NCBI GenBank assembly: GCA_963978905.1
Contig: OZ022260.1
Coordinates: forward strand, 19,208,334 to 19,272,333
Source: Trichostrongylus colubriformis
Taxonomy: Eukaryota > Nematoda > Chromadorea > Rhabditida > Trichostrongylidae
Direction: 5' to 3'
DNA: 64,000 bases
Shown: in pieces, positions 1 through 12,900 of the stretch
Position numbering within the stretch: the first letter of the stretch is position 1
Layout of the letters: each line of letters opens with the position of its first letter
Program-made: the position numbers and the translations under genes
Notes under the pieces: model-generated
Told to the model about the DNA's origin: nothing
The model's database searches: none
The model's input: the letters and a program-made list of their open reading frames with translations, nothing else

Positions 1-870
1 ATGTATTAGTAAAACGAGTTTTCATCCATAGAAGAAATGATGTGGTAAGAGCGTTCGACGATGACGATGCCTAGGCACGATAAGGCGAAATGCACTATTG
101 CCGTCTTCGCATGTTCCTTTTATCTGCATGTCATTATTTTTTTTCTCATTTTCTTTACGATATAACTTTTCAAAAAAAAGTAATGCTGCAAAAAATGTTT
201 ATGCTGAATTTGTGATTTGTTAACTGCTCATTTCCATATATGGAAGCATGGAATTCAAATGCAGCTATGATGTAGCTGTGTACGGTATAGGGTGGCAGAG
301 CGAATTTGAACTGCCAAAATCAAGTTTGCATGTATGATCATTCAGGTGTCCGTAGCGTATAATTCTTTTCTGTAATCACAACTCTGCCATCGATTTCTTC
401 CGTCTTAATGGTTGCCGCTTTGCATCGCTTTATTTTCCAATGTGTCCTGCATTTCAACTTCATCACAAATTATACTGATTATGCCCTCACCGGAAAGATA
501 ATAACCTTCGAAACAAAGTTTTCGATGTAACAAGTCATTACCCATCATCCATTTCCTAAAATTCGAATGTGCTAAGATGTTATTTCCAACCCCGTGAGTA
601 TTTTCTACAGCAAAACCTATAACAATGTCGAGGTTCGTCAACAGTCGACAGTGAACAACACTTCGTGCTAAAAAAAAACTCGGTTTTAAAGTACAATATT
701 CGCCATTCAGAACTATAATACTCCTCAGACAGCTTGCAAGAGCAATAAAGCGGAAATCCTCTACAAGCTCAACACTACGACTGCAGACAGAAAGCTAACA
801 CAGTCTTGATTGCTTAGAATACATAATATCATGCTCTCCCTTTACGGGGTAATTTTGGCAGAATGTGAAA
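1..870. other. Unassigned intergenic sequence
   Basis: I see no exon, RNA gene or repeat structure that I can support here. The short open frames have no recognisable family and no matching splice sites. Confidence 0.5.
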
Positions 871-872
871 TA

Positions 873-1375
873 TTAGGTTGTTCCAAAAGTTGTAGGATTT
901 TTTCGATCATCTTTTTATTATTTTTTCTTCCAACAAACAACAATCAGGCAACAACGTTTACACCATTGTTATCGATAACACTCTGCCCCCTCATGGGTAA
1001 ATTGTTGATTCCCTTCTCCCAGAACGCTGGCTTCTGAGAGTCGAAGAAGTCAGCGATCGCCTTTGCAAGCAAGTCATAATCAACGAATTTTCTCTTGGCT
1101 AAGAAGGATTCAAGAGGATGGGTAAGGTGATGGTCAGAAGGGGCAATGTCTGGAGAGTATGGTGGGTGGGGCAGCACATCCCAGCCGGGCTCCTGTAGCT
1201 TGGTCTGGGTACACTTCGCGACGTATGGGTGGGCGATGTCATGAAGTAGGGTGACCGCGGACCATCTCAGGCGCTTTTCTCGAATAGAGACGGCGATCTG
1301 CTGGACCTGGTAGGTGTATACGGAAGCGGGTACTGTTTTTTGGAAAAATCCTACAAGTCTTTTGGGACAACCTGA
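873..1375 (-). mobile_element. Internally deleted mariner element
   Basis: About 503 bp bounded by imperfect inverted repeats (TTAGGTTGTTCCAAAAG at the left, its degenerate complement at the right) and by TA dinucleotides at 871-872 and 1376-1377, the mariner target duplication. The minus strand encodes the C-terminal half of a mariner transposase. The HDxA motif (here HDIAH) and the YSPDIAPSD motif are spaced so that 34 residues separate the last two catalytic aspartates (D34D). The DNA-binding domain and the first catalytic aspartate are missing, so this is a nonautonomous relic. The open frame continues past the right TIR into unrelated sequence. The element at 34898-35756 has related ends. 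Confidence 0.85.
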
Positions 1376-1878
1376 TATTAAAGTAATGTTGCACAGCAGT
1401 GTAATAGTAGATAAAATAGCGAAAATCCCGATAACCGGAATCGACTGAGGAGAGACTGAGCGATGCTCAACCTCGATGACCGATCTGAATCGCTCAGTTC
1501 GTGGGACACCCAAGTCGAAATAAGTCGAAATAAGTTCAGTGTTATCTACGAATGTGTGGCCATTGTTCTGTAACGTCGATCGACCCACGGATCCTTTTTT
1601 CGAATTTTAACTTTTTTTTGAAATTGGTGTCCCAGGACTTTTTCACCAACCTAATAGGATGCGAAAACCTCTTGTCTCTTGAGTCCCTCTGCATTACTAG
1701 ACGGTGGGGTAGATGCAGACGGGCGAGGGGCCAAATCAGCCCGCCGCGAAAGTTGTCCCGCCCTTGCCGGCAGCGACGGATGTGTGGCAGCGCGGCTCCC
1801 AGTGCTACGGAATCGTGACAAGACCCCAACTCGCGCTGTTTCAATGCGTGTTCGCCACACATCACGTCTTTTGAAGTA

Positions 1879-2777
1879 TTAGGTTGATTCATAATAAATC
1901 GGACAAATTGACCAATTTTAATCATTGTCGTACAACTTTTTTACAACAACAGGGATTCACTTGAAATATACTCCATCTTTATCGATGACCTTCTGCCACG
2001 GTATAGGCAGATCATGGATGCCCTTGCTCCAGAAGGCCGGAAGCTGGAGCTCGAAGAAGTTGCCGAGTGCCGCCTTGACCTCGTCGCGAGTTTTGAAGTC
2101 TTGGCCGTCCAGGTGGCGTTGGCTGTGGGAGAAAAGATGGAAATCTGAAGGGGGCAGGTCTGGGGAGTACGGTGGGTATAGAAGTACGGTCCAACTGTAC
2201 GACAGCAGCTCGGCCTTGGTCGATCTTGCGAAGTGCGGTCTGTGGAAGTAGACACGTTGTCGTGCTGGAAGTAGACATGTGACCGCCGCCGTAGCGAACT
2301 TTGGACATTGGCCTTCAATTCTCGTAAATGACGAACGTAGACGTCGGCGGATACTGTGGTACCTTCATCGAGCAGCTCCCAGTACTCTACGCCGTGTACG
2401 CTCCACCAACCGCGGTTTTCGTCTTCGATGGAATAGTCGCCTGACGCAAACTTCGAATGCTACAACTACAGTGTACTTCTGCCGGGGGCATGCTCCTTGT
2501 GAACTTCTATCAGACGTCTGCCGATATCCGCGGGTTCCTGGCCAGATAGCGATATAAATAGTATGACGTTGCGGATGTGGTCTCTGGACCGCTTGAAATC
2601 GTGCGGCATTGTGGCGGAATGAATTTACTTTGGAGTGATTATTTTGCGGTACTTTGAAGAGCTTTTCATACTCATTCCAACAGTACCTCGCGCGTCCATT
2701 TTCGTTAATTCGTTACTGAGTTATGATCTCTAGAAATCATCACTACCATTTGTCCGATTTATTATGAATCAACCTAA
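1879..2777 (-). mobile_element. 899-bp mariner, copy 1 of a near-identical pair
   Basis: Perfect 29-bp inverted repeats starting TTAGGTTGATTCATAATAAA, flanked by TA at 1877-1878 and 2778-2779. The minus strand carries broken mariner transposase: a short N-terminal piece starting MPHDFKRSRD and ending at a stop; a central piece with the mariner-type sequence VEYWELLDEG; an HDNV motif; and, in another frame, YPPYSPDLAPSDFHLF. The coding region is shorter than the roughly 1.0 kb of a complete mariner transposase and is split over frames, so it should not encode active enzyme. The copy at 17528-18426 has exactly the same length and differs at only about ten positions by eye. Confidence 0.92.
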
Positions 2778-2959
2778 TAAAATGTATGTTTAATTCTGAG
2801 AACATGCATTAAAAATTCTTACTTCACCTTTACCCCTCACGATACCTTTAACCAATAGAAATCCATTAAAGCAAGAAGGCTTAACCAGGGTCAAGCCTCC
2901 GTTGAGAAATCCTCAACAGGGGGTCGTATTTGGTGCGTAGGAGGGGGGGGGGTCGTAAT

Positions 2960-4020
2960 CGTTGAGGTAGACAGTGACCAACAGAATTTCTCAGGCTGAG
3001 AGTCTGAAGTGTAAGGGGAGAAATGATAAAACTGATTAACTGGGTTCGAACCCGAAAGTAGTTTAACTCGATCATCATGGAAACCTCATGCATGGCGCGA
3101 TCCACAACGAAGCCAACCAATGTAAATGAACCTTTCATTGGTCCGCTGGCACAGAATTCACGTACAGAGACACCTTCGAAATTGACCGATTATCCGTGGG
3201 AAGCGGCATCTGTCCACGGGTATCACCATGGATGAATACTCCGAAAACTATGAGATGAAAAAGAAAATCAGCTGATTTGGACCTCTTCCATATCTTACTG
3301 CGATCGGCAGTACGTAATCTAGTGTTAGCGGCCACTATGCGGATCGGAAACACGTTTGTATTCATTAAGAATGTGGATGAAATCCTCATGCATGGCGCAT
3401 CCCACAGAAAAGCTGACTGACGCTTCTCGCCCTCCCACTAGGTCTTCGAGAGCGAAGGATGCATACTAGAGAAATTCGAGTAACAATGAATCGATTTTTC
3501 GGAAGAATCGTGGGATGATCTCCCAAGATCGACGAAAAAAAGGTTCTCTCAACTAGCTTTTCTGAATTTTCCTTGCTTCGTTTTGAAGATATGGCATAGC
3601 TCAGGTAGTCATTCGAAAGCGAATACCTTGCGGACTCTGCTTCACCAAAACGAACTCATATGGTTAAGTTTGAAGGAAGATATGGCCATTTGAAGTGAAA
3701 CACCCCGAAATTTCCCTCAACTAACCCTCAACTGGCTTCCCTCAAAATAACTTTCTTCGTTTTAGAGGTATGGCATAGCTCAGGTAGTCATTCGAAAGCG
3801 AAAACCTCGCAGACTCTGCTTCACCAAAACGAACTCATATGGTTAAGTTTCAAGAAAGTTATGGTCATTTGAAGTGGAACACTCCGAATTTCCCCTCAAC
3901 TAACCCTCAACTGGAAACCCATATCGAGAAGTAAGCAACCATTAGGGAAAGCATGCGGCCAATAAATAGGTCTAAGGAAGTTATTAGGAAAACAGTTCAC
4001 AGCTGCTTGCTAGATGGGCT
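2960..4020. repeat. Dispersed repeat R, copy 1, with internal tandem duplication
   Basis: This stretch matches 47520-49480 in scattered collinear blocks, for example the CTCATGCATGGCGC box and the region around GGTCTAAG near the end. In copy 1 a unit of about 181 bp is present twice in tandem (about 3573-3753 and 3754-3920), each containing GGCATAGCTCAGGTAGTCAT; copy 2 has this unit once. I see no coding capacity and cannot assign a transposon class. Runs of G beside TCGTA at 2946-2957 mark the left side. Confidence 0.7.
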
Positions 4021-6727
4021 CTAGGTAAAGTTTGAAGTATTTTAAAAATGTTGGAATTTAGTGTGGGAAGAAAACGCGCTCCATCGTGATCGCCGCGTCG
4101 CAGCCGCACTATTGAACCGCGGTCAGATGAGGCTTCTATTTACGGTTTCTTTCATTTTTTCACTTTTCTATTCTTACTTTTTCACCTTTTATCTCTGCCC
4201 CATGACTTGCATGACTGTGTTAAGCTTTGTCCTTCGTCATCAGAACACGAGCACATACCACTGGTCGGCAACTTCGTTTTGGAATATAAATATTGGAATT
4301 GTTGGGTTCTTATCTTCGATTTTGTTTTGGAATATGAGTATTGAGTTTCGTTAGGTGCTTATTTCTCCCTTTTGTCAGGAGTTTGGTTTGGCCCCAGTGT
4401 TTTTTCACCATAGGCTCCCAATTTTCCTGGTAGATCGCACTGGCTTGGTAGAAACCACAGAAGAAGTGGAACAAAAAAAAGGGGGGTCGTATTGAGGCCC
4501 CCTTTCTGGGGGGGGGGGTCGTATTTTTCAAAAATTTCCCTCAACTGGACGCTTGACCCTGGGCTTAACTCCCGACCACAACTCATCATTCACTCACATA
4601 TTTCGCAAACATTTTTGAATTTCGAAGTGGAAGTTTAAGCTGTCGGTACAAAACCAAGTGCAACTTGGCCGCCCTCCATAAACTCAGCTTCGATCAGTTG
4701 GACACTTACGTCGTGAACACAACCGCCAAATTTCAGCACCAGTGGGTAATTTTGGTACTCAGGAGTCAAGACCATGTTCACTGCAGTTGTGGCGCAATGT
4801 TGAAAAAGACAATGTGTGCCCCATCCCGCATTCATAGACGCGCTTTAACCTCCTTTTCATGATCCTACAGTAGTGCGGATGGTCGACTCGTGGTGGCGTG
4901 TCGGGAGCCGCATCCTGCTTGACCGTTGCCCCACCCCTCCAGTAAAACAGAAGTGGTCATCAAGGTTTCCTCGAAGAGTTTTCAAAACACGACCCCCCTT
5001 CTCACCATTATAGCATACAGAAATGCTCCTCCCCCCAAGGTAAATAAAGGTAAATAATATATTATAGGGGTTGGGCAGCAGTGTATTGACTGACATTCAC
5101 AAATCCGAGGTAAATAATATATCAGAGAAGCTGAGCAGTGTACATATCAACGGGGCTTTCAAATGTAAGACCAACCAACCAACCAGGAGAAGAACGTCGT
5201 AGCGAAAATTTAATGTTTAGTTATGAGATGGTCTTAAAACGACAAAGAAAATAAGGGACGCTATCCAGAAAATGTCAACTTTTTCTGGAAAAACATCAAC
5301 AGCTGGTTTGCGGATCGGCCATCATCAGAAACATCAGTGATCAACTGAACTGAAAAATCACCCACCTGGACAAAATAACAGTGATCCTGTTATGATAATG
5401 AAGCATTGTACTGCAGTTGCCATCAGTAGCTCGCAACTGTGAGGCGTTACGCACTTTCACGGATTGCCAGAGAAAGTGTGGCGTTGCGTCTGTTTGAGCG
5501 TTATAAATCAAAGTCAGCTGAAAGCGGCTGCTTCAGCTGAGCACGACTGTCGCACTGCGGTTATCCAGGGCTGTTCGGTCGCCTGCTGGTGTTTGGTGGT
5601 GCTTGACCTCTTGCGTTACTGCTGACCCCTGCTAGTTGAGATGATCTAAATGCATTCTTACTGCCTTCTCTCCTACTCATCGTCTCAGCTTGTGAAAAGA
5701 ATCTAAGACCTCTACAAATAGAGATTCTATGCCCATTCATCCATTATTAATGAATTAGAATACATGGCACGTACCAACGAACCAACTACAGCATAGCAAT
5801 CGATCTGTTTTAGTTCACTAAACTGAGATAATTTTGATCCTTGAATTTCCCCTTTGAACAAAGGAAATATGATAAAAATACAAGGAAAAGCATGTAGAAA
5901 AAGCTAGGACCATGAGCACGGTGATTGTCATGTAAGTGAACTCGTAACGTGATTGGTTATCTAATAAATGTTCTTTATTCTTCGTTTTTATTATATCTTC
6001 TTTATATTTATATGTGTAGGCATCACAGTCACTGATAGAAGCCGATGAGCCGGTCATTTGCCGATGCTGATGAATGACAGGAGGATTATAAAACGGTTGT
6101 TGACAATGATGTGCAAGCGCCGAATGTTGAGTCATCTGACATCAATCCTGCCAGTCGACAGACCAGGGTCGAGCGAGGCGTCGAGGAGAATTTCCTGGAA
6201 AAAACTACCCCCCACCACCTCAGTCGACGCTTCCGACGCCACTTGTCCATAAATTCAATGTCTCCATCGATAGTCATATCTAACACAGCATTAGTACAGG
6301 TAACATGCTATTGCCTATTTGTACTGATTGTAAGCTTAGTCATCGATTAGCGTCCCTTTTTGGAAATCATCTAGTAGATTCAAAATCACTCAAAAAGATC
6401 GTTTAGGATTCTTCGAGGAGTTTTCCAATAATTCCTTGACACACGCTTGACATTGTGGTAGACTGCAGTTTATAGTAATAATTTACAGCACTCTTTTTAA
6501 ATACGCTGAGCCTTGGGCTCACCTCCCAGACCCTGCTGTGTTTGGAGCCTTTCAAGCTACACAGAACATCACAAATTACTCAAATGCTTGCTTTATCTTT
6601 CATTTTTTGCTTCTTCATCGCCTTTGTGATTTGTTCAAATTTGATAACATTGAGGTCTGCTTATGGCTGTTGTTACAACATGACAAAACCAGAAGATTGG
6701 GAAATGGGTTAATCGATTGTGTATGTA
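4021..6727. other. Mostly unassigned intergenic sequence
   Basis: About 4060-4330 weakly resembles the TTAA-flanked A family (a GATGAGGCTTCTATTTAC box followed by a T-rich stretch). At 4480-4515 there are two G-runs, each followed by TCGTATT. At 5030-5130 an imperfect tandem repeat contains AGGTAAATAATATAT twice. No gene is supported; a possible exon near 6079-6299 is discussed under rejected items. Confidence 0.4.
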
Positions 6728-7396
6728 TTAGGTTGGCAACTAAGTAACTGCGGATTTTTAAATACTGCTTTTTCCCTCCAAACTGCTTTCCAGCAATCTC
6801 TTCTGTACATACACATGTAGTACAAGTCCACACGCATCTATAGGTATTATTGTCTTCCATCTCCCGGATAACCCTTTTCGGCAAAATAAACATATCAACG
6901 GTCAAACTCACTTTCAGTACAAAAATTATAAAAAGATTTTTCTTTGAATGGCGTTTGACAGGGAAACGAAAAGATGATAATCCGATGGAGCAAGATTAGG
7001 TCTATAAGGTGGATGGGGCAGCAATTTTTATCCAAGCTCAAGAATTTTTTGGCGAGTCATTTTTTTCAATAGTGGTAAAAAATTTTTTAAATTTTTTTTC
7101 AAAAAATTTTCGAGCTTGGATAAAAGTTGCTGCCTTATAGTTCTGATCTTTCTCCATCGGATTATCGCCTTTCCCTTTCCCTGTCTAACGCCATTCAAAG
7201 AAAAAAATTGGAATTGAAAATGAGGTGACTTTTGATATTTTTATTTTGCCGAAAAGGGTTATCCGGGAGATATAGAAGACAACAATACCTATAGATGCGT
7301 GTGGACTTGTACTACATATATATGTACAGAAGAAATTTTGTGGAAAGCAGTTTTGGGGGAAAAAGCAGTATTTAAATTACTTAGTTGCCAACCTAA
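6728..7396. mobile_element. Foldback mariner-derived element, 669 bp
   Basis: The ends are TTAGGTTGGCAACTAAGTAA and its inverted complement, flanked by TA at 6726-6727 and 7397-7398. The two halves are inverted copies of each other over most of the length: the block with CCGGATAACCCTTTTCGGC near 6853 recurs inverted near 7249, and a block with CATCGGATTATC recurs near the centre. An RNA of this element would fold into a hairpin with arms of about 300 bp. There is no intact transposase. The end sequence resembles mariner TIRs of the Hsmar type. Confidence 0.88.
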
Positions 7397-8171
7397 TACA
7401 TTACTCGTCTCCCTAATTCACATTATGGAAGTGTGGCCTCAACGCCAAGTGACGACTAACGAATTTCAGTCGGGCTTCATGCTGTGATTTTGTAAGCCAT
7501 TAATATAATAATAATATAATACTAAGCAGCACAAACAATTCTTGTAACGAATTCTCTATACGGTAGCTCATAGAGAGGTGTGTGGCAAGTGTTCCGATGG
7601 ATAATGTGGGGTTAGGTGACCAGTGAGTGGGGTCGCCCCACGAGACGACTGATTTGCTCAAGCTTGCTACTGAGGTCGTCTACATATGATAAAGATAAAG
7701 GCCAAGGGATAAAGATAAAGATTTGTGGAGTTAAATATGTGGTATAGTTGAATATCTATACCATAAATAACTGAAATATGTGCGGTCCATTAAATAGAAT
7801 TTTTAATTAAAAAGAAATTGGGATATATAGAATAGCGAAAATGTTAATTTAGCCACGGAACACTAGTGACCTGTGGTCTCGCAACACTCGCACATCTTTT
7901 CTACTCCTAGCCATCCCAGTATAAGCATGCCAGCCGTACAACAGTTCAACATGAAGGCCTGGTGGTCCAGTACAACATCGAGGACGTCACCGCAGGCTGT
8001 TCGTCAGTTGAACTGGGTGGAATCGCGGTGTTATGTAAAGCTTTCTGAACGAGGTTGCAAAGTAAAGGAATCTAAAGGCAAACTTCACGATAATCTTGGT
8101 TATCGCGTTCAATACAAAGCACAAATTAAGAATGGCTATAGGGAAAGGAAATCAGAAAAAAAAACTACTTA
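7397..8171. other. Unassigned intergenic sequence
   Basis: I see nothing I can name apart from short AT-rich simple sequence around 7500-7530 and 7690-7730. Confidence 0.4.
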
Positions 8172-9281
8172 CTAGGGAAGGTATTTTACTTCCCATGGAA
8201 CTTTGAAATGAGACCCGGGGGATTGATAGAGCTTCGACGCTGTTATAACTGTGAAAACCAAAATTGCTAAGTGGCATCCTGAAGCGAGTTACGAGGGGTC
8301 AAAGTTTGCCTGTGACACCTCATTGGCGAGGCACTTTGCCATCAGACGGTTTGTCGAAATGGTCATTTGCAATGAGACACATACCACTGTACGCGCTTTC
8401 AAATGCTCATCTCAAAACTGTGTTCAGAATCTGTCAAACAATTACCTGAATGAAGTTATGAAGGTTTTTCTGAAAAAAAGAGTGATACCATTTCATGGTA
8501 CATATGCTTGGGTGCCCATAGCGCGCGAGCCATACGTTTCACGCGAAACCAGTGTGATTTTCGTGCTCAGTGGATCAAATTACCCTATGGGACAAGTTTT
8601 CAGCCAATTCGAGAATTTGTCCAAATCTCGGAAAATGATGGGCTAATGATTGGCTGGCAACCCGTTGACCTGTCGATGGCTGGAGAAGTCGTTGACCCTT
8701 GCCCAGCAAATGCTCTTATTTGACGCTTGTTACCGTTTAGTGTGATGGGCAAGTGTGATAGGTATGTTTAGGTTATCTTGCTCAGCTTACAGGATTTTTT
8801 GTGGAAGGAAATTCAAAAAACTCCTACTTAACCCCTGGCCACCCCTAATTTTCCGAAGTTGGGCCAAAAACTGAATCCGGCTGGAAATTCGCACAGAGGG
8901 GTAATTCGACCCCCTACGCGCGAATATCATACAAGGAAACGTTTAGAAGTGAAAGAAAAGCACTTACTGACAATGAAACACAAAATGTAAAAGAAGCCGC
9001 ACCGGAGGGAAGCAAACCCACAACCTCGCGCCTGCAGAACCGGGGCACTACCATTGAGCCTCGGAGGCCATTACTGGCTTCCCGCTAGTCATGCTGATGA
9101 CGAAGCGTCCCGCCATCGAGATGTCACAGGCTAGTCACAGGCAAAATTTGACCCCTCCTAACTCGCTTCAGAATGCCATTTAGCAATTTTGGTTTTCACA
9201 GTTATAATCAGCGTTCGAATCTCTATCGTTCCCTCCGGGTCTCATTTCAAAGTTCTATGGGAAGTAAAATACCTTCCCTAG
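8172..9281. mobile_element. Unclassified 1.1-kb element with about 140-bp inverted repeats
   Basis: The left arm (about 8172-8310, starting CTAGGGAAGGTATTTTACTT) is inverted at about 9130-9281. Both arms carry the GAGACCCGGGGG-type box, the GTTATAACTGTGAAAACCAAAATTG-type box (shortened here) and the GTCACAGGCAAA end of the arm. Between the arms there is a 131-aa open frame on the plus strand (8251-8646) with no family I recognise, and a tRNA-like stretch on the minus strand near 8995-9070. It is probably a nonautonomous DNA transposon. I could not establish a target-site duplication. Confidence 0.7.
8995..9070 (-). pseudogene. tRNA-like sequence (possible tRNA-Cys-derived)
   Basis: On the minus strand a D-arm-like GGCTCAATGGTAGTGCC and a T-arm-like GTGGGTTTGCTTCCC are correctly ordered and about 40 nt apart, with a CTGCAGG-like loop between them that would give anticodon GCA. 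The anticodon and acceptor stems pair poorly, so this is not a functional tRNA. It may be part of a tRNA-derived SINE lying inside the long-TIR element. Confidence 0.3.
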
Positions 9282-9429
9282 TTAGAATACTTGAATTTGG
9301 GCTCTGTGTGCTGACTTTGAAATCCGCTATTGCTGGTTTAAAAAGATGTGGAAAGTGGTCAGAGAGAGACCACACGAAAGAGGCGGGAAATAGGAGAGGG
9401 AGGAGTGAGCAACGGAAGGACGCACATTG

Positions 9430-9600
9430 CGCGATTACTAGGGCTGCGTTCATACCTGCGCTGCCCGTGGCAAAGCGTGGTTGCGTCTTTTCAGCGTTTC
9501 CGCATGTGCCACTTTACCTCGCTTCCAACGAACGCAGCCACGCCTTACCGCACCACTGCAGAGATGGCACCACTGCAGAGATGAAGTCGGCCTAATCACG
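9430..9600. mobile_element. Palindromic MITE, H family, degenerate copy
   Basis: Starts with GCTGCGTTCATACCTGCG and contains CGCAGCCACGCCTTACCGC, which pairs with the left side; it is clearly related to the young copy at 18992-19226 but the right end is eroded and includes a small tandem repeat (GCACCACTGCAGAGATG). Confidence 0.5.
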
Positions 9601-9929
9601 TCCAGTGACTTTCCTGGTCTCATTTTCAGCAGGTTTTCGCACTAGAACTATACTTCAGGCTATTGCAAGAATGAGCAACGTGAATACCGTCTTAGATGGA
9701 TCCATCTCCAGAGGGGTAAAGGACTGCTCTGATTACCGCTACTGATTTTAGGAAGTTAGTTTGGCACCGACCCCCACCTCAACTATGAACTTGTCACTAA
9801 ATAAACACATCCCCTACAACAAACTGTTTGGCAATTAGCTGATGACACAAAATTCAGTAGCACGAAATTATAAGTTTCATATATAATCGTGGTATGGCAC
9901 GAACTCGTAGTGAGAGAATCTGTAGAGTT

Positions 9930-12900
9930 CTACTGTGCCTTCTTCTCGGCCATGGCGTCCAGGGTGTCTTTTGATAATCCCGTAACTGCACTCGTATCCC
10001 ATTCACGATTGTCCTCCGGCTCTTCACCTGTTGTCGCTACGCGCCATAACATTCGGGCGATGAACTTAAAAGAGCATAATCAAAGGTGAATCATGAAAAA
10101 TGCTCATATAGAATCATTTCAATTCAATCTCAACAACTTAGATCTGTCTGGGGTCTGTAAACTGTTAAACGAGCGAAAACGCTTCTCAGATTGGAGCATT
10201 ATGAGGAGCCTGTCGATGGAAACACTCTAAGGTCTTCATATTTGGTAAGCCGCTGCTAGTGGCTTAAGCCGCATTCATACTTTGCACACCACGTCGGCAC
10301 AAGCAGCGACGGCGTCAAAATCATGTGCTCGCCGCCGACCATGGCGGCACCCTAGTAACCTCCGTCTGCAAAACGCCCGACCCAACTATACTACATTCAC
10401 GATTGTCCTCCCAACTATACTACAGTATGATGATCGTAGCGAGCGCCCACGAAGTCAAATTCGAATCTTGGCATGGATCGGCACTATGTCACAATTCGAT
10501 TCCGAATTCGTAGGCTCTCCCCAGGGGATCATATTGTGGTGTGGTTTGAGAGTTCTACAAGGGAAGCGCGTCACCAGAGTGCCGCCGTGGACGCTGATGC
10601 CCCCTTCGCTGCCTGTGCCGGTACTGGTGCGCAAAGTATGAACGCGACCTTATTGACTCACATTGAACCAATAGATATTCATGAAGTAGATGAGAACCAG
10701 CATAGTCCCGAGCACAGGAAAGTATGGTGCCATCTGTGGTCCAAGATATACAGCTCCGTATAAGGTGCCATAAAGTAGTTTACATGGATACCAGTATAAC
10801 CGGCATAAAACCCTGGAAGAACAATTCTCAGTTCAACTGCGGGATACATGCTCCTATTAGCTTTCTATTAATACATTTAACTGAAGGCACTAGGAGGGGT
10901 CAATCACTGGATAGAAACCTATGCTCAAGCATTGCTATTGTGGTGCCTCCGTGAAGAAAAAAAAACAGGAATAAAAATTTCAAAATAGACACGTCCCCCC
11001 CCCATACCAGTATTCTCATGCATGCGCGCCTCTCAGCGCGAGTTGATCCACGCATCGTCTACAGGGGTTCACAGTTTGTTTTACCCAGTAAAACGCCAGT
11101 GCCATAATTTCTTGCGATGGAGAGGTCACATATTGGCATCCATAAGTAATGTTGTTTTTTTTTTTTCAAGGAAAAAATTTTCTTACAGGTTCTCCTACAG
11201 ATTTTTGGGGCATCTCATATATCATTTGAAAGGGGTTTTTTCGCTCTACAAAGATTGATGTTTAGTTTTTTGAGCGTTCTAATTCTAGAATAGGGCGGAG
11301 GTGGTGTAGTGACAAGTGGCGCGCACCCCACTCTCATGGTGTCAGATCCCGTATCAACGCCCGCCCAGGCCAACCAAGCCTTTCATCCCTCCGGGGTCGG
11401 TAAATTGGTACCAGACTCGTCTGGGAGGATAAAAGCACTGACTAGTACATCGGCTGGCCACCGCAAGTCATTGTATAGGCCACATCACATTCACCAGCCA
11501 CCAAGATTCTGAATGGAACTAGAATGTGCGGCGCATCCCAAGAAGGGATTGATTAAGGCCAAAAACTCTTTAACTAACTTTAATTCTAGAATGGGGCCCA
11601 CATTTAGGCTGGCGAAGAGGTAGGTCCAGCAGAGACAAAAATTGGCTGAACCGGCAATCAATTAAAACACCATATTCACTTCTGGAAAATCAACCAGCCA
11701 TGTCTCTCGTACTTAGTCCGACCTCTTCTGCAATTTTCAAAAATTGGTTGATGAAGAAGTCGCGTCGTCCTTCTTCTGAATTCCTTTTTCCGAAAGCACT
11801 CACGTCTATTGAGAAAGAAATTTTCCCTTTCAGACCTTGCTCAGCATTGCTCCATGAGCCATTCGGGAGGATTTTGTCTACCCTCTCAAAGATGTGTTTC
11901 GTTTTTATTTTACTCGAGAAATTCGTTCAGTGATGGCCCCTACTTCCCGCTCCCTACTCATCACCTGTACTTGACGTTTTACTATTCCTTCGACTGATTG
12001 GTTGAGGAAATTTTCTTGTCTTGGTTTGAAGAAATAGCCAAAAATCATCGAGTTGTGGCGGAAAAATAAATGCGAAAAAGAGCGGCCTGACTTTTCAAGT
12101 AACCAATTGGTGGAACTTGCAAAAAAGGTCGGGGCTAAGTACAGGGGGAGGGGCACACGATTGCTTAATTTTCCTAGGGTAAAATACAGTGTTTTAATTA
12201 ATTGCCGGTTCGGTCAATTTCTGTCGACAGAACCAACTATCTGGCCAGCCTGAAAATCGCTCCCATTATGATGCTCACACAAACTGAACATGTCATTTTA
12301 TGAAGCAGAATTAACCCTTCGCGTGATATATGATATGCTGCAAAAATTTGTAATTCCATAGGAAAAATTTTCGTTTGTTCCGTGGTGAACAAGTGAATCT
12401 ACTCGAAGAATACGTGCTCACCAATTAGCGGCAAATAGCACGAATATGGTACTTCCGGCATAGTCGATGAGTTTGTAGTAAGCACCATTTCTCCGCCTTC
12501 GTAAGTACATTCCGATTTTTGCCATTTCCAGTAGTGCATCAGAACTGTCTTGAAGGAATACCAACAATGCTCCACAAAGAGTGTAACTAAATGTATAAGT
12601 GAAGTAGTCGTAAAACCAGGAGATTAGGTGTGTCATTTAGACAGAAATTTCGCGGCGCGCGATGCCTTATGTACTAGGGTCCCACGCAATAAGACTCAAT
12701 ATATCGTCACCGCTTCGGACCTTATCACATTCAGCGTCCATAGAGCTCACACTCACCGCATCGAATGCAGACGCCGTGAAGCGAGTTTTCTGTCCAAGTG
12801 ACACACATCTCCAGGAGCATGGATGTGGGGTTCCCGATTTTTCTCTCTCATTACTAGTTTTTTTTCCTTTTTAATTACAGAGTCGCGAAGCATCCTATTT

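Noticed and set aside
944..1588. A single 214-residue minus-strand protein
   Set aside because: Only the part inside the mariner TIRs (873-1375) is transposase; the N-terminal third is unrelated flanking sequence read by chance.
6079..6299. Possible plus-strand exon (GAATGACAG acceptor, 73 codons, CAG|GTAACA donor)
   Set aside because: The frame is open and the splice sites are acceptable, but no neighbouring exon with matching phase and no family resemblance was found. The opposite strand is also open here.
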